Positions 9,928 to 20,450 of a stretch of DNA of 35,679 bases are shown here, piece after piece. This DNA is from Pigoraptor chileana (lineage: Eukaryota; Opisthokonta; Filasterea). The DNA is taken from assembly GCA_943704495.1 (NCBI GenBank), contig CALSCR010002763.1, forward strand, positions 1 to 35,679, read 5' to 3'. Positions within the stretch are counted from its first letter, which is position 1, and each line of letters begins with the position of its first letter. A program made the position numbers and the translations under genes. Below the pieces are notes generated by a model. It did no database searches. It saw nothing but the letters and a program-made list of their open reading frames with translations, and was not told the origin of the DNA.

Positions 9928-12900
9928 ATGGCGGACGCCGGAACGCGCCTCTTTGTGCGCGAGGGAAAACCGCTCATCTTCCACATGCATCCGTGCTCGG
10001 CACGCGCCCAAATCAAGCGATTGGTGGAGGTGCGCCTCCCATGTGCGCAACTCCACACACCGCAATGAGAACCTGCAAATTCGCTTTCTGCAAATCACCC
10101 CTGCCCTGCTTGCACTCATCCGTTGACTATAATATTGTCTCACTGCGCTGCTTCTGACCTTGCAGGAGCATGGCGGCGAGATGCACCACGCGAATCACCA
10201 CAAGGGTGAAAATTTCATTGTACTCGTGCCCCCTGGCAGTGAGATCCCGGCTGAATCCGGCCCCGTCTATTACACGACACTTGTTGAGGAGTCGGTTAGA
10301 ACAAACACGCTTGTCGCATTTGGGGAACATTTGGCGCGGCCTGCAAACAACGCAAACGCAAATGGAAAGACGCGCGCCCGCGAACCGCAAAACACAGAGC
10401 AATCTGACGTGGAGCTTCCGCCAAAAAAGAGGCGAATGGGCGAGGAAGATGCCGGGGAAAACATATCCGACACTGCCAACGGACAAGCGAGTTCTGAACT
10501 GAGCTCGAGCCTCAGTGGTGACGACACGGACGAGGATCATGCTATGGCCAACCGCGGGACTTCTCCCCGTGGGCGTGGGGCCGGGCGTGGACGTGGCCGT
10601 GGCCGTGGACGTGGACGTGGGCGCGGCGCTGCCGTCGATTCCGCAACTGTGGTCTCGAGCCCCAGCGGTGTTGCGCGTGGGCGCGGGCGGGCGAGGGGCA
10701 GGCCGCGTGGAACGGGACGGGGCGCTGCGTCTGGACGCGGTGGAGCTGTTGAGGCTGCCGCCGCCGTCCGTGGGCTTGTGCCGGCGCCCGCGGGAGCCGA
10801 AGTTCCTCCGGCTGTGGCGGAGGACAGCACGGACGAGGGCGGGCCGTCGCAGCCGGCAGAGGGCGGTGCGTCTGCGGCTGCGGCTGCAAAACCAAAGGGA
10901 ACTCCGCGCCAAAAGGCGGCCGCAGTGATGTTTGGTGTCCGCGCCATTTCATCCGGACAGCCTCGCAGGTGTGTGTGTGTGTATTTGTACGTGAGTGTTT
11001 TGATGAGTATATATGTGGATATGGCGGTGTTGTGTCTGTCGTGTGAATATTTTACATTGATACATATCGATCCCGTCACCGCCGCACACTCACGTATGTA
11101 CACGTACACCACACACGCACACACACACATACCAAAAACACGAGTCATGACACCGGATACCGACAAACCCTCGCACACACATTCACTCTCCCACACAGCA
11201 ACTCGCGACAGCCTTACACGGCCGCGGAGGATGAAGCCATGGTACTGTACCTGCTTGAGCATGGAGGGCGTATCCACGGCAACACGCTGTGGATGGAAAT
11301 GGAGCATCGGAGGGTGGGTAAAATGATGTCCAGCAGATACTCGCGGACACTTTCGGGCTGAGGAATACCATTTGCACGTGCTTGTTTCGCGACATTTCAT
11401 GTATCCTGCGTGTGCGCCATCCTTGTGAAGGAACCGGCCAGTCCTAATGATTTCGTTCTGTTCTGTCCGTTCTCAGATCACAGCGCATCCTTGGCAGTCG
11501 ATGCGGACCCGATTCACGAAAACGATATTTAAAAGTACGGCCTTGACTCGGTCTCGCCTGCCTCCATTTCTTTCATTGCTTACCGGTGTGCTCTGCGTGT
11601 CCTATATGTCTGTGTCTGCATGATCGTCTGACCCGCTACACGCCCCCGCAAACACGCACGGCGCTGTCTTTGTGCGACTGCAGACCTTCCTCCCGACCAT
11701 CCCGTGCGCAACAAAATCCAATCGCCAATAGCGCGTGGCGCCACCCCCCGCACTGCACGCACGAACAACCGAGACCTCAATGCCGAGTTTTCCAATGCCG
11801 CGTGGCCGGTGAGTGTGTTGAAAGTGTTCGATTTATTACCATACGAGAGTTGCATGATGCAAGTCGGTATTTTTTGCGCTGTGCCCATGGACTCCACAAA
11901 AGACAGAGAGAGAGAGAGAGAGCGAAAGAGATAGTTGCATGATGCAAGTCGGTGTCATAGGCGCTGTGCCCATGGACTCCACAAAAGAGAGAGAGAGATG
12001 TAGGATTCAAGTCAGTGTCATAGGCGCTGTGCCCATGGACTCCACAAAAGAGAGAGAGAGAGAGAGAAAGAGATAGATGTAGTGTCTTGGGCGCTGTGTC
12101 CACGTGACTCCACAATTATCACAACAGAGTAAACTGTGGGCCGCGGTTATCCCGATTACATTTGCATTTTGTTCGTGATTGCAACCCATGCAATTGCACA
12201 CACTTTCTCGCATGTTGTCATGTTCCTGTGTGTCTGCTTTGCTCTTATTGCTCTCCTTTCGATGCATTCTCTCTTCCTTCCGTTTCCTACTCTTGCTTTC
12301 GTTTGTGCGTTTTTCGTGTGGTTGTGTACCATTGTCTTCAACTTGGCCGCTGCAGTCGCTTGACGAGGCGAGCGCAGCCGTTTCGCAACTGGTGAAGGAT
12401 TTTCCACAGTTTGAAATTGTTGATGTTCTCCGCACCATTGATTGCTTCAACGGCGACCTTAAGGACGCCCGCGCCTTCCTTCTTACCGGAGTGAGCGTGT
12501 CAGGTGCGTGGTTGCTGCAGTTGTTTATCTGCGTTTTGTTTGTGCCAGCAAGGCTTTGAACACGCGCTGTACTAGTGCATTAAGGGATCTGTCTCTATGC
12601 TCGCTCTCTTCACGAACACGCACACACAGACTCTTCCCGCTGCTCTCTCTCTCTCTCCCTCTCTTATAGTCACGGTAGTGATTCTATAGTAGACATGCTC
12701 AAACTGCTACAGTGTTTGCGCAGGGGCACCGCACCACACTAATCTCTAATCTATTCTCACAATGCACAACGCACAAATCACCCCTTTCGGCAGGCATTCT
12801 ACCCTGGGGACCCGACGAAGACGTCTTGCTCCTCTCTGCAGACGCAGAAGATGTCGAGAAAATTGTCGCACTCCGTGACGAGCGGCAGGTTGCCGAGCGG

Positions 12901-12933
12901 CACTGGTATATCTCCACGTGCATGTCGGCGTGA
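9928..12933 (+). CDS. TERF2IP: RAP1/TERF2IP-like telomere protein (BRCT, Myb, RCT)
   Basis: RAP1 binds telomeres directly (budding yeast) or through TRF2-type proteins (vertebrates). Exons: 9928-10029, 10166-10968, 11199-11313, 11477-11585, 11684-11808, 12356-12503, 12794-12933, giving 513 residues. The BRCT-like domain is at about 5-95 (RLFVREGKPLIFHM, then EHGGEMHHAN, YYTTLVEESV). An NLS-like PPKKRR sits near 119-124. Residues ~168-227 are a run of RG repeats encoded by a 6-base tandem repeat. The Myb domain is at ~308-358 (YTAAEDEAMVLYLLEHGG, GNTLWMEMEHR, HPWQSMRTRF). The C-terminal RCT domain is at ~420-513 (VSQLVKDFPQFEIVDVL, ARAFLLTG, ILPWGPDEDVLLLS). All three RAP1 domains in order make the call strong. 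The exon 4 donor is uncertain: 11535 would also keep frame and remove 17 residues. Confidence 0.9.
10969..11198 (+). repeat. RAP1 intron 2 with TG tract at its 5' end and CA tracts at its 3' end
   Basis: The intron opens gtgtgtgtgtgtatttgta and its 3' part (about 11108-11198) holds caccacacacgcacacacac and later cccacacag. The two ends are complementary in the transcript. Confidence 0.8.
11850..12115 (+). repeat. Array of four dispersed-repeat units in RAP1 intron 5
   Basis: Four units of roughly 60-75 bases lie in tandem. Each has a left part (gttgcatgatgcaagtcggt or gatgtaggattcaagtcagt), a core (tcataggcgctgtgcccatg, then gactccacaaaaga) and a (GA)n tail of varying length. The last unit is diverged (gggcgctgtgtccacgtgac). 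Units 2 and 3 are nearly identical in the core, so the array is fairly young or homogenised. Confidence 0.85.
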
Positions 12934-13254
12934 TGCGGCCTTTGGGTCGTGTGCTGTTTTGTGTGCTTTCAATTTCTGTCTGCTTGCGTAGCCTTTTCAA
13001 TTCAAAATGTACACCGCCATCTCCATACATTGGAAATCACACAATTCGAACTGTCTGTGAACAAGTTGCGGACGCGCGCATGGTGCTCACTCACTGACCC
13101 TGAAGTGCGAAAGCACATTAGTCACCGGATGACAACGAAATAGAGCGGCTATAGTGGTGTAACTATGGGTTGGCGTGTTTGTAGGCTGGGCTGCATTCTT
13201 CATTAACGCATAGCAAAACACAGCATCTGCAGCATATTTATGCCAACATCGCTG
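12934..13254. other. Convergent spacer between RAP1 and the AFG2-type ATPase
   Basis: Contains the two 3' ends. A 64-codon open frame at 12949-13143 has no recognisable similarity. I see nothing else. Confidence 0.5.
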
Positions 13255-15700
13255 TCATCGGTCTCCGCCTTGTGCATACGGCCTCCACGACCGCATTCGC
13301 CGCACTTCATCCTCCCCGACCGACGGCATAACGCTTCCGAGTGCTCGGGTAAAGTCCTGATGGTCAATGGCGGCGCCGGGCGGCCGACTGCCAAGCGCGG
13401 ACAGTGCCATCTGCAAAAGGTCTCCAGTGACGTCCGTCTGTCGTGTCTCTGCAAGCGCGATTCGCCGCTTGAACGACTCGACGGCTGCCTGCCGAGCGAG
13501 GCTGCGCAAATCTGCGCCCGTGAATCCGTCCGTCAGCGCAACAAGCTCCTCCACGTCAACGCTGTCGGCCCACACGGGCATTGCGGTGGCGCCACCGCGC
13601 AGCGCAGCGTTGCGGAGAGAGGAGAGAATGTGTCTGCGGGCGGACGCATCGGGCGGGGGAACAAAGAGTGCCCGCTCAAAGCGGCCTGCACTCAGCAGCG
13701 CACTGTCTATGGCGTGCGGCGCGTTGGTGGCGCCAAGTACAACGACGCCGGGACAGACATCGAGGGCGTCCATCTCGACGATGAGCTGTGTGACGAGGGT
13801 GCGGTTGACACCGCCACCCCCCGGCCCTCCCCGGCTGCCGAATAGCGCCTGCACCTCGTCCATGAACACAACCGATGGCCGCGAGTGTCGGGCGGCGGCA
13901 AACGTTTCGCGGAGTATTCGTTCCGATTCACCCACCTCCGACCGGAGAAGGTCGGGAATCGCAAGGGCGAAGAAAGATGCACCGCTCTCGCATGCAACGA
14001 CGCGCGCAAGAAGTGTCTTTCCCGTCCCGGGTGGTCCGTACAGCAGCACGCCTTTTGGCGGGGATATGCCCATCCGGGAGAGCGCGGCCGCATGTCGGTG
14101 CGTCCACGTGACCGCTTGCTCTAGCGCAGCCTTCACATCCGTCAGCCCTGCAACGTCACCCCAACCAGTAACCGTCTGGTTCTCAGTAAGTCCGGCGGGA
14201 CGTCGCAGTCTGTCTAGACACGCGTGGAAATCCTCCCTGGATGCAATGCAATTACCAATGCTTTCGTCGGGTACGCCGTCATAGCCACTGTCCGCCAGCG
14301 ACAGGAGGTGGTAGGCGTGGGCGTCTCGAACAAGAGCGGCCAACTGCGCCCCGCTCATGCCCTGGCAGCGCTCAAGCACTTCTCCGGCCCATTCAGGAAG
14401 AGACCCACCCAGACACTCTGACAGTATGTGCATTCTCAACGCGGGCGACGGAGCGGAAACCGCAATATGCACGTCCGCACGCCCGGATACGATCGGATCC
14501 ACACGCGAACTGTCCACGGCAACAACGACAACAAGCACGGCAGCACAGGACGACGACAACGGAATGGGCGGTTGGGGCGCCTCGAGCGCGGCACCCAAAG
14601 CAAGGGCCAGCCGCCGCTCTGCCATGGACTCCCCACCCTGGTCCCCATCGACATACGGGAACATCGTGTCGGCGTCGTCCAGGAGCAGGACGCATGGTGC
14701 GGCAATGCGCGCGCGTGCAACCCACTCGCACACGCCCCGCTCGGGCTCGCCCGGGTAGGACGCAGCAATTGCGGCGGGCGTGGGAGCCAGGACAGATGCG
14801 CCGCACGCCGACGCCAGTCGATGGACAATTGTGGTCTTGCCGGTTCCACTCGGGCCAGTGAGGAGGGCCGTGTGCATGCGCGTGCTGACCGACGGAGTGC
14901 GAGCAGTTGCAGAGAAGACAGATCGAAACAGCACGGCCAGCAGCGCATAGTCATCCGAGTACCCCTGTGCGGCAGTGGCTGCATCAACATGCACAGAGTT
15001 GTCCTTCTCGTTCTAGAGGGGAGCAGTTGCAAGTAGTTGGAAAACCGCGCGCGTGTGTGTGTGTATGTGTGTGTGTGTGCATTGTGCACGTCAGGCAAGC
15101 ACACTCAGTGAGTCGGTGGGTCTTTATCCTTATAATAAACTCCAGTGTTTAGCTAGCCACTGAAAGCGATACTTCTCCTTCCGTGATCACTCACCTCACT
15201 TTCTGCGTACAGCAGGCGCGTATCTCGACTAATTCTAAGCCAGGGAGATGATGGGCTGGCTACATCGACGCTGTCGCTTACAATCTGTGCAGGAGCTATT
15301 GGCGATGTGCCAATAACGCGCACACGGAAAGGAATTTGTCGTCCTCGCACGTCGGGACAAGTAATGATCAGACCGTCGCGTACATATGTGCCGATGAGAG
15401 ATGGGGTGAGAGCTGCCATAGGAAGGACACAACTCCGCTGCGCGGCTGACTGTGGGCACGAGAGCAAGGGGCAGCGGTCATGTTGCTCAGCACACGTGGG
15501 ATGGTGACTATCATTGAAATCGATGCGGAGGGTGATTGGCGCTAATGATCAGCACGGAAACAAAACGACAACCACATGACGACACGCACCATGTACTCGG
15601 CAGGACTGATGCGGACAAGTGGAGCATCGGGGATGGCATATTTGCGACGTGTTGGGGGGACATCGGCAGCGATTTGACTAGAAACGTCGGTGCCTGACAT
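13255..15700 (-). CDS. AFG2/SPATA5-type double AAA ATPase (closest in look to AFG2B/SPATA5L1)
   Basis: Members of this CDC48-related group release maturation factors from pre-60S ribosomal particles and, in animals, work in a complex that also handles replisome proteins. Exons on the minus strand: 15590-15700, 15195-15449, 13255-15012, giving 707 residues. An N-domain-like part (~40-120) precedes two AAA modules. D1 has Walker A GPSGTGKT at ~176-183 and Walker B CVLLLDDAD, with Asp where the catalytic Glu normally sits. D2 has GPPGTGKT at ~449-456, Walker B VVFMDE at ~504-509, sensor-1 GATN at ~550 and an arginine-finger segment SAGRFERALFVPPPDA. The C-terminal helical lid (FTGADLRSLARQA) is intact. 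So D2 looks active and D1 may bind but hydrolyse ATP poorly. The AFG2A versus AFG2B split is not certain. The gene is divergent from the LRR gene, with a CACGTG four bases before its start codon. Confidence 0.85.
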
Positions 15701-15984
15701 TGGCACGTGATCCTCGCGGACGGCGACTGACTACAGAGGATGAGCGAGTGAATCTATCACGCTGGTTATTGACCGCGGGCTAAGTTAGGGGGGCGGATAA
15801 GTAGGCAATGGCAGGCATGGCGGGTATTGAGCCTCTCAGTCAAGGGATGGAAACATAGGTGTCGTAAACCATACTAATCTCCTACATCTTTCCGTTGGAT
15901 AGAATGAAAATTGCATTCGTATGCATTAACGGCACTTACAACACTTACAACGGCTCTGAATGGCAAAGCTGCTCACCACAAAAC

Positions 15985-16016
<32 letters not shown>

Positions 16017-16342
16017 CAACGGCACTACTGTCACGGTCTGAATAGGCGGCCGACCGGCTGACGGCCTGGGCATCACACGCACGTGATGTCTCGTGACCAA
16101 ATTCGAAAAAATTCCACAACGCCGATTGACAGACTTGCCGACCCGGCAAGGTACCTCGCTCAGTACCCTTGCTTGCACCACACTACTCCGTTTGTGTTGT
16201 GTGTATGTGTGTGTGTGTGTGTGTGTGTCTGTGCTAAGAACTTATTATGATCCACCAGCCACCCATCAACTATACGCTGAGGCAAGACGAAGTTCGCGCC
16301 TACTCTCGTTGCACGCTGGCTCCGACTCCCTGTGAGCCAAAC
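15701..16342. promoter_or_regulatory. Divergent spacer with opposed CA and TG tracts
   Basis: Shared upstream region of the AAA ATPase and LRR genes. A (CA)n tract at 15985-16018 and a (TG)n tract at about 16193-16232 form an inverted pair ~175 bases apart. CACGTG boxes sit at 15704-15709 and 16080-16085. A stretch near 15855-15895 weakly resembles the dispersed repeat. Alternating purine-pyrimidine tracts of this length can form Z-DNA; an effect here is inference. Confidence 0.5.
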
Positions 16343-19300
16343 ATGGCCTCGCTTGGTAGGGGCAGGCGCCCCCCGCAGCCGGTGGCGGCAACGCAGCCGT
16401 CGCATGCGCAGGTGGCACTCGCCGCGTCCTCGGCCTCGGCGTCTTCATCCTCGCGCGGGAAGTATCCGCCCACACAGCGGGATAGGCAGTCGGTGCCTAC
16501 AAGGGCACAACTGCAATCGTCACGCGATTCGGTTGTTGTTGCAGCGGTACCACCGGCCGGGCAGAAGCCAGTAGTGCGGCGTTCGTCGTTGAGCAAGCTC
16601 GTGGGGTCTGCAGACAACATTGAAGAAGCGACCATTGAAGATGCCGATAATGAAATTGGGCGGTCAAACAGAGGGATGGGGACAACAATCAATCCAGATG
16701 CGATCGTAAGTGTATTTGTTCGTTGCACTATCTGCCACTGCCAGTTCATCCTCGTCGTCCTCGCTGTAATCAATTTTCATGTGGTTGTGTATGTTCCGCT
16801 TGTCCTCAATTGCAACTCATCTACTCACTCGCGCAGTTGAACGAGAGCAAAGAGGGCGATCCATCAAAGATCTACGAGGTTGTTGTTCATGGCGGCAAGC
16901 TCGAGCGCATAGCCAATTTAGAGAAGGTAACAACAGGTCATTCGAGACAAGCACGGGATAGTGCATGCCTTCGTGCACAAATTGGCGCGAGCACGTCGGT
17001 ATTTCATTGCTGCCACAAAATGCCAGTTCTACTAATTTTTGCCGCTGCTTCACCATGCAGTTTGTGCGCTTGCGTTCGCTGGATTTATCTTGCAACTATA
17101 TCGAACGAATCGAGGGTCTCGAAACTGCCACGGAGTTGAAGGAACTCAAACTATACTCAAACAAACTCACTGCTCTCGGTGGACTCGACAGGTATGTTCG
17201 CAGTACGATGATCTCGCCTTGCTCTTGTGGGCTTCGTTGCGTATGCATGAACATGTGTGTTTTGGTTCGAAAGTATCCAGGATTGACGTGCGCGTGCATG
17301 CATGCATTTCCTCTTCATCCACATGCGTCGCGCCGTCCAACACGAAGGTGCAAGGAGCTCGAGGTTATGCTGGTTCACCACAACGCACTCGAGTCACTCG
17401 CGGGGCTTCCTCAGCTGAAGAAGCTGAAGACCCTGCGGGCAGACTGCAACAAACTGGCGACGACCGCATATCTCCCCCCGTCCGTTACACATTTGGACCT
17501 CAGCAGAAACTGCATCACCAAGCTAGAGGTGCGTTGTTTGTGCCGCCGAGTCATGAGTCCCTCGCCTTATTCATTTTAATGTATCCTATGGGTCGTGGGC
17601 ATGTGGCGACCTCCCCATCAGCAAGTTTTACTTGGCACTCTCCACTCTCATGAATTTGAATCCCGCATGGCTGCAGAGCTGTGTGATGTGCTCACAGTGC
17701 TTACTGCCCGTCACAACTGAGCGTGATCATGCACTGAAGCGTCACACACACACACACACGCACACGCACACCCGCTTCATGCAGGGCTTCAATCAGCTCT
17801 TGAATCTTGAGGAGCTGCGCATTACCCACAACTCGGTCTCGTCGCTTGAGAATCTTCTCGCATGCACGCGCTTGCTTGAGCTGGACCTGTCATTCAATCC
17901 CCTCCAGAACATTGCCGCCCTAAAGCAGCTCAGGAAACTTACGGTATGTGGTCATGGCTCATCTGTTGTACGGAGAGTAGGCATGGCGCCTAAGACACCA
18001 CTTGAAACTTTATATGTATCTCGCTCTGTGCAATGCGATATTTTTGTACCAAATACTGCGTTTTGAGTACTGACGTTTGCAGCAAATCGGTGATGTGGAG
18101 ATCATGAGGGGTATAGATGTGAGGGCCTGCTAGTGATTGGTCTGCATTATGAATAGCAAATTGGCTTCCACCAACCCACAAGCGTGTTGACCACACACCC
18201 TCCCATGGTCCTTGCGCCTCTCCTTCAGATTCTCCGCCTGGAGAGCGTTGGCCTGCAAAGCATCGATGCATTGCCGAAATTGGATGTTCTCTGTGAGCTG
18301 CACGTGCCCGGTAACAGCCTGCGCCGTATTGGCGCCGCCGCAAAGCTCTATCCACGCCTCGAGCTGCTCGATGCATCGCGAAACCAGCTCGACAGCGCCG
18401 ATGATATCGCCAGGCTTTCAGTTCTTGACACACTCGCGGACCTGAGCGTGGATGCCAATCCTGTAAATGACGATGCACGGTGAGGAGCGTTGTATGTGCA
18501 TGTGTATGTGTATGTGTATGGTGGGGGGTGGGCTCTTTGCTGAAGGGAGAGCAGTGACTCGTGGTTTTGCTTGCTTCTCAAGTCATGTTGCTTGAATGAA
18601 TCAATGTGCAATTCCAGTTTCCGTGGCGAAGTTGTGTCTCGGCTGCCTCACGTGCTCATCATAAACAATCGGAGCGTGCGACGGTCTCCATTTGCAATCG
18701 ATAATTCCGATGGGCGGTCAAGTCGCAACGGCGCTTCATCTTCAATGTCGGAAAATCGTCCCGTCACACGGCAGGAACTCGACGCTGACGGTGATGATTA
18801 CGTCGATGGAAGTGGGGAAAGGTGGGTCTACTGTGTATGACTGGATCGTCTGGTCTGAATGACGTCAATGGTTGTCGGTCCCAGTGTGGCCGGTTCATAG
18901 CCTCTCTGCACCTAGCGCGACCAGCGTACTGTAACACTGTTATTGTTGTTTGCTTGGACTGTGAAGGGCTGCGAGATATCGCAATTTGGAGGGTGATAGT
19001 GCTAATTTGCGTTGCCAACACACTTGCGAGTGCAGCCGTCCTGCTTCTGCTTTGTCACGGTCCCATTCTTCGGCATCGATGCGCACAACGAGCTCGCTGG
19101 CGGGTGGCGCAAAACCGCCCCCGATTAGGCCGCAGTCTGCTATGCGACACCGCGGTAAGACAACGCAACACTTGCTATCCTCGATATTGTGCCGCGTATT
19201 TTGGTGAGATGTTTCTCGACCTTTGCTGCAGCTGCTGACACTTTTGTGTACTTGCGGTTGTTCGTCTTTTTATTATTTCATGTTCCTGCCCAAACCAAAT

Positions 19301-19713
19301 CGACAGCGTCAAATACCGCCCGAGTGGAGGAGCAGATCCGTCAGCTTGAATTTGATGTGGCTTCCTTTGCGGATGCGGTGTCAGCGCAGTTCGATGACCT
19401 CCGGAGACGCGTGCTGCAAACATTCGACACAGGGAAGGATATGAATGTGGTCGACAGCGTCGATAACTCTTCGTCAGAAGCAAACGACGCGTCCGCATTA
19501 TCCACGGCATCTGGGAACGTGGGTGTTCGATCAACTGGGAGGAAGTCGGCCAAGCAAGCCCCTGCAGGCGCGTCACCACAGCCTCTGGCCGCAAGTCAAG
19601 ACGTGGATGGAGGGGTGCCTGCAGGCGCTGTGGACGGTGAGGTGCCTGTGGATGGCACAGGCCGCCTGAAAAAGTCCGGTACTTCCCGAACTCGCGGAGC
19701 GAGGCAGTCATAG
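16343..19713 (+). CDS. SDS22-like leucine-rich-repeat protein
   Basis: Exons: 16343-16705, 16837-16926, 17061-17191, 17348-17528, 17785-17943, 18229-18479, 18618-18821, 18967-19154, 19307-19713; phases agree and give 657 residues. Residues 1-~120 are low-complexity and Ser-rich. About nine SDS22-type LRRs of ~22 residues follow (LRSLDLSCNYIERIEGLE, LKELKLYSNKLTALGGLD, THLDLSRNCITKLEGF, LLELDLSFNPLQNIAAL), closed by an LRR-cap-like segment (VSRLPHVLIINNRSV). The ~270-residue tail is disordered apart from a short helical part (ARVEEQIRQLEFDVASFADA). SDS22-type LRR proteins are protein-interaction scaffolds, many of them ciliary or PP1-related; no orthologue can be named. The start at 16343 has a good context (A at -3, G at +4); an in-frame ATG at 16247 would add 32 residues. 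Confidence 0.8.
17965..18030 (-). repeat. Diverged copy of the dispersed repeat in LRR-gene intron 5
   Basis: Contains ggcatggcgcctaagacacc followed by acttgaaactttatatgtat, in the same order as the copies at 783 and 4480 but with only a short pyrimidine tract. Confidence 0.45.
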
Positions 19714-20450
19714 ATGGGTTACTGTCGCCATGGTCGCACTTGCAGCGACTGTCCCCTCGCCGGTCAAGGGGTGTCAGTGAAATATTCGTCACTGAACTTA
19801 CAGTATCTGTGACATACTGTTGTATATAGTAGTCGTGTAATCGTTACAACGACACAATTCATTGCCAAGCTGAACATGATTACATACAGCTCGCTGCCCA
19901 GTGAATATGGCTGGACGAGTGGTCAACGGTACTCACTGGTACCCTAACCCTACGGATGTCCGACTTGCGTATATTACTGCAGTAGTTGGTTTTAAAAACT
20001 TAGCGTGGAAACGTTCTTCGACACTTGCTTTTCAGCAAATACTCCGTTCAGGTCTGACTGACCTAGTCTGCTGCTCTGGTATAATAGACGATTATACCAT
20101 CAGGCAACATGATGACTGTACAGAATGATTCTGTGAGGAGTACCCCGCGTCCATATACGTTGACTCTAACCTTAATCGTGCTGCACTGACGTTAGTAAAT
20201 TGAAGAAATGTTTTCAGTGGACATCAAATTTGGAAATTAAATTACAGTGCTGTCGTCTGTTGGCGTTGTTGTTCTTCGAGTAGTGCTAGAGCATTGATTT
20301 TCGCGGTTTAAATACAATCGCACGCATTCCATGGTACTTCAGACAGTGGGGCAGGTCAGTGATTGATTTGGCCTCAGACACTCGCAAATTAAAGACTTAA
20401 TAGAATTTATACCCGTTGTAACAACACATCCATCGACGTATAAACACACT
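19714..20450 (+). ncRNA. Hairpin-rich spacer with telomere-like tract: candidate non-coding RNA, possibly telomerase RNA
   Basis: No protein gene fits in these 737 bases between two convergent genes. Between 19774 and 20134 there are about ten short inverted repeats, several perfect: 19774-19795 (7 bp), 19800-19820 (7 bp), 19832-19853 (9 bp with one bulge), 19928-19943 (5 bp), 19975-19984, 20002-20015 (GGAA loop), 20050-20064 (5 bp), 20077-20099 (9 bp, 5-base loop) and 20120-20134 (6-7 bp). At 19941-19952 there is ACCCTAACCCTA, two exact telomere-type units on the + strand, overlapping the 3' arm of the 19928-19943 hairpin. A TATATA lies at 19823-19828. A template next to a 5' boundary helix, with further hairpins downstream, is the general layout of telomerase RNA. 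The structure is seen; transcription, ends and identity are inference. It could instead be the remnant of a small hairpin transposon. Confidence 0.3.

Noticed and set aside
13240-14861. Long plus-strand open frames across the AAA ATPase
   Set aside because: They are antisense to the ATPase exon, which has intact Walker, sensor and arginine-finger motifs. The GC-rich third codon positions keep the other strand open.
15470-15540. Extra N-terminal exon segment of the AAA ATPase before 15449
   Set aside because: The frame is open upstream, but the phase does not fit the donor after MSGT...AEYM. The pyrimidine-rich acceptor at 15450 fits in phase 0.
19901-20128. 75-codon open frame in the hairpin-rich spacer
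   Set aside because: It spans the hairpins and the telomere-type tract, has no similarity, and gives no protein features.
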